A stretch of DNA of 64,000 nt from NCBI GenBank assembly GCA_963704025.1, contig CAVPGP010000003.1:620001-684000 (forward strand). Direction: 5' to 3'. This DNA is from CAVPGP01 sp963704025 (GTDB lineage Bacteria > Actinomycetota > Thermoleophilia > Gaiellales > Gaiellaceae). Position numbers and translations under genes: made by a program. Under the pieces are notes generated by a model, which ran no database searches, was not told the DNA's origin, and saw nothing but the letters and a program-made list of their open reading frames with translations. Below are positions 44,994 through 53,545 of the stretch, piece after piece. Each line of letters starts with the position of its first letter. The first letter of the stretch is position 1.

Positions 44994-45154
44994 AGCTCGT
45001 CTCGTAATGACCTTCGCCGATGGGGTGCGATGGACGGTGCGAGGCAAGGACGCAGGACGCGCCCATATGCGGGCATATGGGCGCAACCGAGGACGCCGCA
45101 TCGCGACGTTCAGCGCACCCCAGCGGCTCAAGGCCTCATTGTGAGACGAGCTCT
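44992..45154. repeat. long hairpin element, copy 2
   Basis: Outer arms 44992-45010 and 45136-45154 pair over 19 bp with two G.U-type pairs. An inner stem is TGGGGTGCG / CGCACCCCA. The boxes AAGGACGCAG and GAGGACGCC flank a terminal hairpin GCGCCCATATG / CATATGGGCGC. Same layout and boxes as 20641-20811 although the stem sequences differ. Confidence 0.75.
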
Positions 45155-45169
45155 TAGCCTCGGCGCCAC

Positions 45170-45341
45170 GTGCCGGGCTCCCTCTACCTCCCCGAGATGA
45201 CGAACCTCGAGGTGCGCGACTTCCTCGCGCGGCGGATCGACGGCCGAGCTCGGCGAGCAGTTCCTCGACTGGTGCCGCGAGGCGGTCGTGGACGTCTTCC
45301 AGGACATGGAGAGATTGCACGACCGGCTCGAGGCCGGCTGA
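45170..45341 (+). pseudogene. creatininase-like gene remnant
   Basis: The first frame reads SLYLPEMTNLEVRDFLARR, like the start of creatininase-family amidohydrolases just before their VGSTEQHG metal site. A frame change near 45240 leads to AELGEQFLDWCREAVVDVF and a TGA at 45339-45341, like the C-terminal helix of the same family. The whole middle with the metal ligands is missing. The family match is from memory of short motifs and is uncertain. Confidence 0.35.
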
Positions 45342-45393
45342 CGGTGAACCGCACCGCCTCGCCGGCCGCCGCGACCGCCGGGGATGGCGTGGC

Positions 45394-46005
45394 TCAGGAG
45401 CGGCTCTCTGCGCCGCGCGTAGGCCCCGCGACGAATCCCGCGTAGAGGAGGACGGCGGCCACGGCCACGAAGACGGACGTCGCCGCCACGCCCAGCCCCG
45501 CGAGGCCGCTGCCGACGGCGGCCACGGCGACACCCGCGAGGATCAGCGCGTTGCCGAGCCGTCGACTCCGGAACGTCGCCAGGGCGACCACGACGATCGC
45601 GAGCGTCCCGAGAGTGTTGCCGATGATCGCGACGGCGCGCGGGACCCAGTCGAGGTGGTCCTGCGCCGGAGGGATCTCGTCTCCGAACGTTCCGTGCACG
45701 GGCATCGCGATCGCGACCCCGACGGCGAGCCCGACGTAGACGAGCCCGACGGCGCCCGCCCAGCGGCGTCCCCAGAGCTGCAGCGAGCCGACACCCAGGA
45801 GCGGCGCGGTCAGCAGACCCCCGAAGAGGTAGTAGACGCGAAACGAGCGGGCGTCCCAGCCGGCCGCGGCGCCCCAGGCGAGCGCCGCGGACGCGACCGC
45901 GTACGCGAGGAGGCCCGCCGCCCAGGCCCAGCGGCGCCGCTTGAGCAGCGACCCGGCCAGCCGGAGCGTCAGCAGCGAGGCGCCGAATGCGAGCAGCGCG
46001 TCCAT
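45394..46005 (-). CDS. multi-pass membrane protein, 203 aa
   Basis: About six hydrophobic helices (for example WAAGLLAYAVASAALAWGAA and GNTLGTLAIVVVALATF), with few charged residues outside the loops. No motif I can name. The ATG at 46005 gives the first helix at the N-terminus. Divergent from the aminotransferase gene. Confidence 0.6.
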   Translation of the reverse strand: MDALLAFGASLLTLRLAGSLLKRRRWAWAAGLLAYAVASAALAWGAAAGWDARSFRVYYLFGGLLTAPLLGVGSLQLWGRRWAGAVGLVYVGLAVGVAIAMPVHGTFGDEIPPAQDHLDWVPRAVAIIGNTLGTLAIVVVALATFRSRRLGNALILAGVAVAAVGSGLAGLGVAATSVFVAVAAVLLYAGFVAGPTRGAESRS

Positions 46006-46146
46006 GGACGAGAACCGTAGTGCGCTCGCGCACCGAGGATGAGCCGCGCGCGCCGTGAATCCTGCAGAACACGAGGGCCCGCTCCATCCGCGACGAGTCT
46101 CCACCGGAGAGGGCAGCCGCCCGGGCGTGCGCTAGGCTCGGTCGCG

Positions 46147-47292
46147 ATGGCCGACAAGCGCTACCTCTTCACGCCGGGGCCGACGCCCGTGCCTCCCGAG
46201 GTGCTCGCGGCGACCGCCGAGCCGATCGTCCACCACCGCGGCCCGGACTTCCGCGTCGTCTACGAGCGGACGCTCGCTCGCCTGAAGGACGTCTTCCGGA
46301 CGCGGCATGAGGTGTTGCTGTTCACGTCGTCCGGCACGGGGACGATGGAGTCCGCCGTCGCGAACCTCTGTGATCCCGGCGACCCGGTCACCGTCGTCTC
46401 CGCGGGCTCCTTCGGCGAGCGCTGGACCGCGATCGCCCGCCAGTACGGCTGCGCCGTGGACGTGCTGGCGTACGAATGGGGCGACACGCCCTCCGCTGAC
46501 GATCTCGCGTCGTCTCTCGAGCAGCGTCCCGCCAAGGTCGTCCTGCTGACGCAGTCCGAGACGTCGACCGGCGTCGTCGCGGATATCCGTGCCCTGACGG
46601 CCGTTGCGAAAGACGCCGGCGCGCTCGTCGTCGTCGACGCGATCTCGAGCCTCGGCGCCGTGCCGCTCGAGACGGACGAGTGGGGCGTCGACGTCGTCGT
46701 CTCCGGCTCGCAGAAGGCGCTCATGTGCCCACCCGGCCTCGCGTTTGTCTCTGTCTCAGACGAGGCCTGGGCCCGTCGCGGCAGCGCACCCCGCTTCTAC
46801 TTCGACTGGGAGCGCACCCGCAAGGCGCAGGCCGCGGTAGACGCCGCGTTCACGCCGGCCGTCTCGCTCGTGCGCGGGCTCGACGTCGCGCTCACGTTGC
46901 TGCTCGAGCGCGGTCTGGAGACGGCGTTCGAGCACCACGTGCGCCTCGGCCGCGCCGCCCGCGAGGGGGTGAAGGCGATGGGCCTCGAGCTCTTCTCGCC
47001 CGACGACGACTCGGCTGCGGTCGTGACCGCCGTGCGCGTCCCCGAGGGCGTCGACGGGAGCGAGCTTCTGCTCCAGCTCCGCGACGGCCACGGGATCACG
47101 CTCGCCCCGGGCCAGGGTGACCTCAAGGGCCGGATCTTCCGCATCGGCCACATCGGCTGGTTCGACGTCTTCGACATCACGACCGCGCTCGCCGGCGTCG
47201 AGCTCGTGCTCGCGGAGGCGGGTGCGCCGATCGAGCGCGGTCTCGCCGTCACGCGGGCCCTCGAGGCGTACGAGCAGCGCGTCACGGCTTGA
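46147..47292 (+). CDS. class V aminotransferase (alanine/serine-glyoxylate type), 381 aa
   Basis: A PLP fold-type I enzyme: FTPGPTPVPPEVL at the start, FTSSGTGTMESAV as the phosphate-binding loop, VVDAISSLGAVPL with the cofactor Asp, and VVSGSQKALMCPPG with the PLP lysine. The family includes alanine-glyoxylate and serine-glyoxylate aminotransferases and, in some lineages, the phosphoserine aminotransferase function. Its TGA overlaps the TTG of serA, which favours a role in serine synthesis. Confidence 0.88.
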   Translation: MADKRYLFTPGPTPVPPEVLAATAEPIVHHRGPDFRVVYERTLARLKDVFRTRHEVLLFTSSGTGTMESAVANLCDPGDPVTVVSAGSFGERWTAIARQYGCAVDVLAYEWGDTPSADDLASSLEQRPAKVVLLTQSETSTGVVADIRALTAVAKDAGALVVVDAISSLGAVPLETDEWGVDVVVSGSQKALMCPPGLAFVSVSDEAWARRGSAPRFYFDWERTRKAQAAVDAAFTPAVSLVRGLDVALTLLLERGLETAFEHHVRLGRAAREGVKAMGLELFSPDDDSAAVVTAVRVPEGVDGSELLLQLRDGHGITLAPGQGDLKGRIFRIGHIGWFDVFDITTALAGVELVLAEAGAPIERGLAVTRALEAYEQRVTA

Positions 47293-48842
47293 GGGTCCTG
47301 GTTCGAGAGGAGATCGCCGAGCCTGGCCTCCGCCTGCTCCGCGACCGGTTCGAGGTCGACGAGGACCGCGACTCGCCGCTCGAGGAGATCATCGGCCGCT
47401 ACGACGCGATCGTGATCCGGTCGGCGTCGAAGCTGACGGCCGAGCTGATCGAGAGGGCCGACCGGCTGAAGGTGATCGGCCGCGCAGGGGTCGGCGTCGA
47501 CAACGTCGACGTCGAGGCGGCAACGCGTCGCGGGATCGTGGTCGCGAACGCCCCGGAGTCGAACGTGGTCTCGGCCGCCGAGCACACGATCGGCCTCCTG
47601 GTCGCCCTCTCCCGCAACATCGCGCAGGCGCACGCCGCGCTCAAGCAGGGTCGCTGGGAGCGGTCGAAGTGGGCGGGGATCGAGCTGGCCGACAAGACCC
47701 TCGGCGTTCTCGGCTTCGGCCGCATCGGCCAGCAGGTCTCACGCCGGGCGCAGGGCCTCGGCATGCGCGTCCTCGCCTACGACCCGTTCGTGTCCGAGGA
47801 GCGTTTCCGGGAGCTCGGCGCCGAACGGGTCGAGACTGTCGACGAAGTCCTCGGCGCCTCGGACTTCCTGACGCTGCACCTGCCGCTGACGCCCGAGACA
47901 CGGGGCTCGATCGACGCTGCCGCGTTCGCGAAGATGCGCGACGGCGTCCGCCTCGTCAACGCCGCTCGCGGCGAGCTGGTCGACGAGGCCGCGCTCGTCG
48001 ATGCGCTCCGCGCGGGCAAGGTCGCGGGCGCGGCGGTGGACGTCTACTCCGTGGAGCCTTACTCGGGCCCGCTGCTGGAGCTCGATCAGGTCGTCGTGAC
48101 GCCGCACCTCGCCGCGTCGACCGCCGAGGCGCAGGACCGCGCCGGGATCATCGTCGCCGAGCAGGTCGCCGCTGCGCTCGAAGGCGGCCTCGTCACGAAC
48201 GCCGTCAACATCCCCGTGATCGACGCGGCCGACCTGGAGGTGCTCGGGCCGTTCATTCCGCTCGCGGCCAAGCTCGGGCGCCTGGCGACGGAGCTCGCCG
48301 GCGGCCGCGCGCAGCGGATCTCGCTCGAGTACTACGGGGTGCTCGCGGACTACGACACGCGCCTTCTGACCGTCGCGGCGCTCAACGGCGCCTTCCAGGG
48401 ACGCGTCGACCAGCCCGTGAACTACGTCAACGCGCCGATGATCGCGGCGGAGCGGGGAGTGGAGGTGACCGAGGAGCGCAGGCGCTCGTCGCGCGACTTC
48501 ACGAACCTCGTCGCCGTCTCGGCCGACGGCGTCCGCGTCGCCGGCACGACGATCGGCGGCGACAACCGGCACTGGCTCGTCAGCGCGCTGGGCTTCGAGC
48601 TGGAGATGGAGCTCGCGCCGCTGATGGTCTTCCTTCGCTACGACGACGTTCCCGGCGTGATCGGCCGGGTCGGCACGCTGTTCGGCGAGGCGGGGGTCAA
48701 CATCGCCAACATGGCCGTCTCCCGGAACAACCAGGGCGGCAAGGCCGTGATGGCGCTCTCGCTGGACGCCGATCCACCCTCGGAGCTGATCGTGAGGCTC
48801 CGCGAGGGGATGGACGACGCCCACTGCGTGCGGGACGCGTGA
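47289..48842 (+). CDS. serA: D-3-phosphoglycerate dehydrogenase, 517 aa
   Basis: The long SerA form: substrate domain (VREEIAEPGLRLLRDRFEV), nucleotide loop GVLGFGRIGQQVSRRA, catalytic Arg in VNAARGELVDE and His in VVTPHLAASTAEAQ. An intervening domain and a C-terminal ACT domain (DVPGVIGRVGTLFGEAGVNI) probably bind serine for feedback. It oxidises 3-phosphoglycerate. The start is TTG at 47289, coupled as TTGA to the aminotransferase. Confidence 0.94.
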   Translation: MRVLVREEIAEPGLRLLRDRFEVDEDRDSPLEEIIGRYDAIVIRSASKLTAELIERADRLKVIGRAGVGVDNVDVEAATRRGIVVANAPESNVVSAAEHTIGLLVALSRNIAQAHAALKQGRWERSKWAGIELADKTLGVLGFGRIGQQVSRRAQGLGMRVLAYDPFVSEERFRELGAERVETVDEVLGASDFLTLHLPLTPETRGSIDAAAFAKMRDGVRLVNAARGELVDEAALVDALRAGKVAGAAVDVYSVEPYSGPLLELDQVVVTPHLAASTAEAQDRAGIIVAEQVAAALEGGLVTNAVNIPVIDAADLEVLGPFIPLAAKLGRLATELAGGRAQRISLEYYGVLADYDTRLLTVAALNGAFQGRVDQPVNYVNAPMIAAERGVEVTEERRRSSRDFTNLVAVSADGVRVAGTTIGGDNRHWLVSALGFELEMELAPLMVFLRYDDVPGVIGRVGTLFGEAGVNIANMAVSRNNQGGKAVMALSLDADPPSELIVRLREGMDDAHCVRDA

Positions 48843-48928
48843 GGCTCCGGGCAGCGTCGGGGCTGGGGTCGTTCCTGGACGCGTGACGTTCGGGAGCTAC
48901 TAGGTGCGCCGGTATCCTCGGGACCGTG

Positions 48929-49420
48929 ATGACCCGGTCCTGGCCAGAGCCGGTCGAGCGCGTCGCGGGCTTTCTCCGCGCCGCCGGCGCTGAGGCTCGC
49001 ATCGAGGAGTTTCCCGGCGGGACGCCGACCGCTCAGGCGGCCGCGGAGGCGGCCGGGTGCGAGCTGCGCCAGATCGTGAAGTCGCTCGTCTTCGACTGCG
49101 ACGGCCGATACGTGCTCGTGCTCGTGCCGGGTGACCGGCGTGCCGACGCGCAGAAGGTCAAGGCGACGACAGGCGCGGGGCGGGCGCGCGTGGCGTCCGC
49201 CGCCCAGGTCGAGGCGGCCACGGGCTTCGCCCCCGGGGCGGTCGCGCCCTTTCCGGTGCCGCGGGTGAGCCGCGTCCTGATCGAGCGCACGCTGCTCACG
49301 AACGAGATCGTCTGGATCGGAGCCGGCTCCGACCGCCACATGGCGGGGCTCCCGCCGCGTGAGCTCGTCCGGCTCTCGAAGGCCGAGCCCGTCGATGCCG
49401 TCGACTACGATTCCGAGTGA
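48929..49420 (+). CDS. YbaK/ProX-type aminoacyl-tRNA deacylase, 163 aa
   Basis: An editing domain that hydrolyses mischarged tRNA: EEFPGGTPTAQAAAEAAGC, the conserved Lys in QIVKSLVFDCDGRYVLVLVPGD and GAVAPFPVPR (G-x-x-x-P). A GTG directly precedes the ATG chosen at 48929. Function is assigned by fold; the tRNA is unknown. Confidence 0.85.
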   Translation: MTRSWPEPVERVAGFLRAAGAEARIEEFPGGTPTAQAAAEAAGCELRQIVKSLVFDCDGRYVLVLVPGDRRADAQKVKATTGAGRARVASAAQVEAATGFAPGAVAPFPVPRVSRVLIERTLLTNEIVWIGAGSDRHMAGLPPRELVRLSKAEPVDAVDYDSE

Positions 49421-49439
49421 CCCGCGAGAGGAGAACACC

Positions 49440-50375
49440 GTGCCGCTGACCGAGACCGAGAAGATCTGGATGAACGGCGAGCTCGTCGACTGGGCCGACG
49501 CGAAGATCCACGTCGGCACCCATGGGCTCCACTACGGGTCGGGCGTCTTCGAGGGCGTGCGCTGCTACGACACTCCGCGGGGCCCCGCCGTCTTCCGTGG
49601 GCGCGATCACTTCCAGCGGCTGCACAACTCCGCACGGCTCCTCTACATGGAGATCCCGTACACGGTCGACGAGCTGCAGGCCGGCTGCAACGAGCTGCTC
49701 TCCGTCAACGGCCTCCCCGAGGCGTACATCCGCCCGATCGCCTTCTACGGCTACGGCGAGCTGGGCGTCGCGGCGCGCGACAACCCGATCGAGACCGTGA
49801 TCATGTCCTGGCCGTGGGGCGCCTACCTCGGCGACGACGGGCTGAAGAACGGCATCCGCGCAAAGGTCTCCAGCTGGCAGCGCGTGAGCGCGAACGTGAT
49901 CCCGCACGTCTCGAAGGCGACCGGCGTGTACCTGAACTCGATGCTCGCCGTCACCGAGGCCGTCAACGGCGGCTACGACGAGGCGATCCTGCTCACTCCG
50001 GACGGGACCGTCGCGGACGGCTCGGGCGAGAACATCTTCGCCGTCAAGGACGGGGTCGTCTACACGCCGGATCTCGCGACAGGGATCCTCCCGGGGATCA
50101 CGCGCGATTCGTTGATCCAGATCGCCCAGGACCTCGGCCACCGCGTCGTCGAGAAGGCGCTGATCCGCTCCGACCTCTACCTCGCGGACGAGGTCTTCAT
50201 GTGCGGCACGGCCGCCGAGGTGACGCCGATCCGCTCCGTCGACGACCACGAGCTCGGGGTCGGCCCGGTCACGCTCGAGCTCCAGCAGGCGTACCTCGAC
50301 ACCGTGCGTGGCAAGAGCGAGCGCTGGTCGCACTGGCTCGAGCACGTGTCGTCGGGCGCGCGCGCCGAGGCCTGA
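49440..50375 (+). CDS. ilvE: branched-chain amino acid aminotransferase, 311 aa
   Basis: A fold-type IV PLP enzyme: IWMNGELVDWADAKIHV, THGLHYGSGVFEGVRCY, the PLP lysine in PHVSKATGVYLNS, and DGSGENIFAVKDG with the phosphate-binding TGILPGITRDS. It makes Leu, Ile and Val from 2-oxo acids. GTG at 49440 with GAGAGGAG upstream. Followed closely by the DegT-type aminotransferase. Confidence 0.93.
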   Translation: MPLTETEKIWMNGELVDWADAKIHVGTHGLHYGSGVFEGVRCYDTPRGPAVFRGRDHFQRLHNSARLLYMEIPYTVDELQAGCNELLSVNGLPEAYIRPIAFYGYGELGVAARDNPIETVIMSWPWGAYLGDDGLKNGIRAKVSSWQRVSANVIPHVSKATGVYLNSMLAVTEAVNGGYDEAILLTPDGTVADGSGENIFAVKDGVVYTPDLATGILPGITRDSLIQIAQDLGHRVVEKALIRSDLYLADEVFMCGTAAEVTPIRSVDDHELGVGPVTLELQQAYLDTVRGKSERWSHWLEHVSSGARAEA

Positions 50376-50385
50376 CGACACGGTC

Positions 50386-51504
50386 TTGAGCACGGCCGTC
50401 AGGCAGATCCCGCTCTCGTCGCCGTGGATCGACGAGCGGGACGAGGAGCTCGTGCTCGAGGTGCTGCGCTCGGGCTGGCTCTCGCTCGGCCCGACGGGGC
50501 CGCGCTTCGAGGAGCTCCTGGCGCGGGCCGTCGGCGCGCCGCACTGCGCCGCCGTGTCGTCGGGCACGGCCGGGCTCCACCTCTGCATGCGCCTCGCCGG
50601 CGTCGGGTCCGGCGACGAGGTGATCACGTCCCCGTACTCGTTCGTCGCCTCGGCGAACTGCGCCCTGTACGAGGGCGCGACGCCTGTCTTCGCCGACATC
50701 GACCCGCGGTCGCTCAACCTCGATCCCGCGGCGGTCGAGGCGGCCGTCACCGAGCGGACGAAGGCGGTCGTCGCGGTCGACATCTTCGGCTATCCCTGCG
50801 AGCTGGACGAGCTGCGCGCGATCTGCCACCGGCACGGGCTCGTGCTGGTCGAGGACGCCTGTGAGGCGCTCGGGGCCCGCTACAAGGGTCGGCGCCTCGG
50901 CGCGCACGGCAACCTCGCCGTCTGGGCGTTCTACCCCAACAAGCAGATGACGACGGGCGAGGGCGGCGCCGTGACGACGCATTCAGAGGCGGACTGGAGG
51001 CTCCTTGTCTCGCTTCGGAACCAGGGCCGCCTCGACTCCGGGGCATGGCTCCAGCACGGGCGGCTCGGCTACAACTACCGGCTCGACGACCTCTCGGCGG
51101 CGCTCGGCATCGGCCAGCTGGAGAAGCTCGACGCGATCCTCGCAGCACGCGGGGCGGTGGCCGACCGCTACACCGAGCTGCTGGCCGGAGTCGACATCGA
51201 GCCGCCGCTCGCCGACGACGACGATCACGAGCGGAGCTGGTTCGTCTACGTCGTCAAGCTCCCCGCGGGCCTCGACCGCGAGCATGTGATCGAGCGGCTG
51301 CGCGAGCGCGGCGTCGCGAGCGCGCCCTACCTGCCGTCGATCCACCTGCAGCCGTACATGCGCGAGCGCTTCGGCTTCGGCGAGGGCATGCTGCCCGTGA
51401 GCGAGGACTGCTCCGCGCGGACCCTCGCGCTCCCGTTCCACGCAAGGCTGCCGCTCGACGACCAGGAGTACGTCGTCGACGCGCTCCGCACAGCGGTCGG
51501 CTAG
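50386..51504 (+). CDS. DegT/DnrJ/EryC1-family aminotransferase, 372 aa
   Basis: A sugar-aminotransferase family member: SSGTAGLHLCMRLAGVG, SPYSFVASANCALYEGATPVF, the VEDACEALGARYKGRRLG core and the PLP lysine in FYPNKQMTTGEGG. It usually aminates keto-sugars for the cell envelope or glycosylation. The TTG at 50386 is the first acceptable start after ilvE; one further upstream would overlap ilvE by 68 bases. Confidence 0.88.
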   Translation: MSTAVRQIPLSSPWIDERDEELVLEVLRSGWLSLGPTGPRFEELLARAVGAPHCAAVSSGTAGLHLCMRLAGVGSGDEVITSPYSFVASANCALYEGATPVFADIDPRSLNLDPAAVEAAVTERTKAVVAVDIFGYPCELDELRAICHRHGLVLVEDACEALGARYKGRRLGAHGNLAVWAFYPNKQMTTGEGGAVTTHSEADWRLLVSLRNQGRLDSGAWLQHGRLGYNYRLDDLSAALGIGQLEKLDAILAARGAVADRYTELLAGVDIEPPLADDDDHERSWFVYVVKLPAGLDREHVIERLRERGVASAPYLPSIHLQPYMRERFGFGEGMLPVSEDCSARTLALPFHARLPLDDQEYVVDALRTAVG

Positions 51505-51574
51505 CAGCCCTCGAAGGCGGCACAGTCGCCTCGTCCGACGTCCCGCGTGTGGGCGGCACGTGACGCCTCCATGA

Positions 51575-51679
51575 CACTTGGTCTGACCAGGCGGTGCCGC
51601 GCACCGCCGCGCCAGGGGGCATGGATCCTGAGCTGGGGAAAGATCGTCACGCCCGCGTGACACTTGGTCTGACCAAGTG
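51575..51679. repeat. two-box TTGGTCTGACCAA module, copy B
   Basis: Box 1 CACTTGGTCTGACCAG (51575-51590) and box 2 CACTTGGTCTGACCAAGTG (51661-51679), the latter a perfect 19-bp palindrome around a T. Centre spacing is 86 bases. The sequence between is related to copy A (26909-27003). It ends 41 bases before the next start codon. Confidence 0.75.
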
Positions 51680-51720
51680 GGGACCCGGCCACACGCCGCA
51701 GCCGTCGATAATCCACAGGC

Positions 51721-52548
51721 ATGCGCCGACTGTCCGCCGACCCGGTTGCCCTCGTCGCGGGACTGCTTGCACTGGACGCGCTCGCGATGCTCGTCACCTA
51801 TTCCCGCGTCGACCCCGGCGACCTCTACCACGTCAGCGGCTCGGGGCTCGGCGGCGGGCTGTCGCGCGTGCTCGTGGCCCTCGACTGGCCGGACGCGCTC
51901 CTCGCCGCCGCGGCGCTCGAGGCCGTCTGGCACCGGCTCCCGCGCGGCGAGCGGCCGCTGGGCTGGCTCGCGATCGCGCTCTGCGCCGTCGTCGCCGTCC
52001 CCGGCGTCGTGCGGCAGAGCGACCTCGACGCGAGGGCGATCAACGTCGTGCCCGCGCTCGGCACGGTGCTCGCCTTCGCGATGGCGCTCCGCCACCGCGA
52101 GCGGGCGCAACTCCTGCCCGTGACGCTCGTCGTCGCGCCCGTCCTGCTCCTGCTCTCGATCCCGTGGCTGGGCGCCGAGCTCGGCTTTCATACCGGGCTC
52201 GGCGTCTTCCGCACCAGTCAAGTCTGGCAAGGCCACCCGTCCGTCCACCTCGGCTATCACCACGGCTGGGCAGGCGTCCTGATCGTCACGAGCGCCCTGC
52301 TGCTCCTTCCGCTTGCCCGGGCCCGCATGGCACGTGGCTGGCTGTGGCTGTTGCTCGTCTACGGCGCCGTGAACCTCGCGCAGGACTTCTGGTTCGAGCA
52401 GGTCGTCAAGCGCGGCTGGACGACCCGCTCGATCCCGAGCGCCATCGTGCCCCGGGCGCACTGGATCTGGCTCGTGATGCTCGTCCTCGGCGCGACTGCG
52501 ATCGCGCTCGACCGAAGGCGGGCAGTCCCGCCGGCCGCGGCGCCATAA
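51721..52548 (+). CDS. multi-pass membrane protein, 275 aa
   Basis: Seven or eight hydrophobic segments (for example ALVAGLLALDALAMLVTY, WLAIALCAVVAVPGVV, WLWLLLVYGAVNLAQ). A His-rich loop (FHTGLGVFR, HPSVHLGYHHGWAG) could bind a metal or haem. No family recognised. The repeat pair lies just upstream and may carry its promoter. Confidence 0.65.
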   Translation: MRRLSADPVALVAGLLALDALAMLVTYSRVDPGDLYHVSGSGLGGGLSRVLVALDWPDALLAAAALEAVWHRLPRGERPLGWLAIALCAVVAVPGVVRQSDLDARAINVVPALGTVLAFAMALRHRERAQLLPVTLVVAPVLLLLSIPWLGAELGFHTGLGVFRTSQVWQGHPSVHLGYHHGWAGVLIVTSALLLLPLARARMARGWLWLLLVYGAVNLAQDFWFEQVVKRGWTTRSIPSAIVPRAHWIWLVMLVLGATAIALDRRRAVPPAAAP

Positions 52549-52555
52549 TCCGCCG

Positions 52556-52912
52556 ATGGCCGACCCGCCGCGCATGGTCTTCCTCGGCTTCGGCAAGTAC
52601 GCGCGCGCGGACCGCATCTACGCGCTCGAGCCCCTCGGCGAGGGCGAGCGCGGGCACGGCGCCCGCACGCGAGTCTGGATCGAGGGGATCGCCGAGCCGA
52701 TCGTCGCGTCGCGCACCGAGCGGGCCATCCTGGCCGCGATGGGAGAGAACGCCGCCGGCGTCCAGAGCCGGATGCTGGACGAGGCGCTCCAGCTCGCCGA
52801 GCGCGTCGCCGAAGCGGCCGACCAGGGCCGCGTCGACATCGGCGACCTCGGTCGCCGCGCCCGCAGGCTGCTCGAGGCGACGGCCAAGGCCGAGCCCGAA
52901 GCGCTTTTCTAG
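52556..52912 (+). CDS. RemA-like (DUF370) protein, 118 aa
   Basis: The N-terminal 60 residues, MVFLGFGKYARADRIYALE, then GARTRVWIEGIAEPIVASRTERAILAAM, follow the RemA pattern (VGFGNYVxADKIIAI ... RTRAVIITDSGHVILSAI). RemA binds DNA and activates matrix genes in Bacillus. Here about 50 helical residues are added at the C-terminus. Assignment by pattern only. Confidence 0.5.
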   Translation: MADPPRMVFLGFGKYARADRIYALEPLGEGERGHGARTRVWIEGIAEPIVASRTERAILAAMGENAAGVQSRMLDEALQLAERVAEAADQGRVDIGDLGRRARRLLEATAKAEPEALF

Positions 52913-52951
52913 CTTGGGCCGACCGGATCCAGGCCGTCGTCGGCACCGGGC

Positions 52952-53545
52952 GTGACCCCGGCAGCAACCCCGCTCGGACGCGAGTTCTTCGCCCGCTCCG
53001 TGCACGACGTCGCGCCGGATCTCATCGGCTGCACGCTCCTCGTGGACGGCGTGGGCGGGACGATCGTCGAGGTCGAGGCTTACGACATGGACGACCCGGC
53101 GGCCCACGGCTACCGCGGCCGCACGGCGCGCAACGCGGCCATGTTCGGCCCGCCCGGCCACGCCTACGTGTACCGCTCCTACGGTATCCACTGGTGCCTC
53201 AACCTCGTTTGCGAAGGAGAGGGAATCCCGAGCGCTGTGCTCGTCCGCGCACTCGAGCCGACTCAGGGGCAAGCGGAGATGCGGGCTCGAAGAGGTGTCG
53301 AGGACCCGCGTCTCCTCTGCGCGGGCCCGGGTCGCGTGTGCCAGGCGCTCGGAGTCACGGGCGCCCACGACGGCCTCCCGCTCGACCGGGCGCCGTTCGA
53401 GCTTCGCCCCCGGGCCGCCGAGCCCGAGCTCGTCCGCGACCGCCGGGTCGGGATCACGAAGGCCGCCGACAAGCCCTGGCGCTACCTCCTCGCCGGCTCG
53501 CGCTATCTGAGCCGCGGGGTCAGCCGCGGCCGAGGACGAGCGTGA
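52952..53545 (+). CDS. 3-methyladenine DNA glycosylase (AAG/MPG type), 197 aa
   Basis: The AAG family: GREFFARSVHDVAPDLIG, IVEVEAYDMDDPAAHGYRG with the catalytic Glu, MFGPPGHAYVYRSYGIHWCLN, and AVLVRALEPTQG and GPGRVCQALG. It removes alkylated purines. GTG at 52952. The 3' end overlaps the convergent PBP gene by 26 bases. Confidence 0.95.
   Translation: MTPAATPLGREFFARSVHDVAPDLIGCTLLVDGVGGTIVEVEAYDMDDPAAHGYRGRTARNAAMFGPPGHAYVYRSYGIHWCLNLVCEGEGIPSAVLVRALEPTQGQAEMRARRGVEDPRLLCAGPGRVCQALGVTGAHDGLPLDRAPFELRPRAAEPELVRDRRVGITKAADKPWRYLLAGSRYLSRGVSRGRGRA

Noticed and set aside
50308..50385. Earlier in-frame start for the DegT-type aminotransferase inside ilvE
   Set aside because: It would overlap ilvE by 68 bases and add a non-conserved arginine-rich tail.
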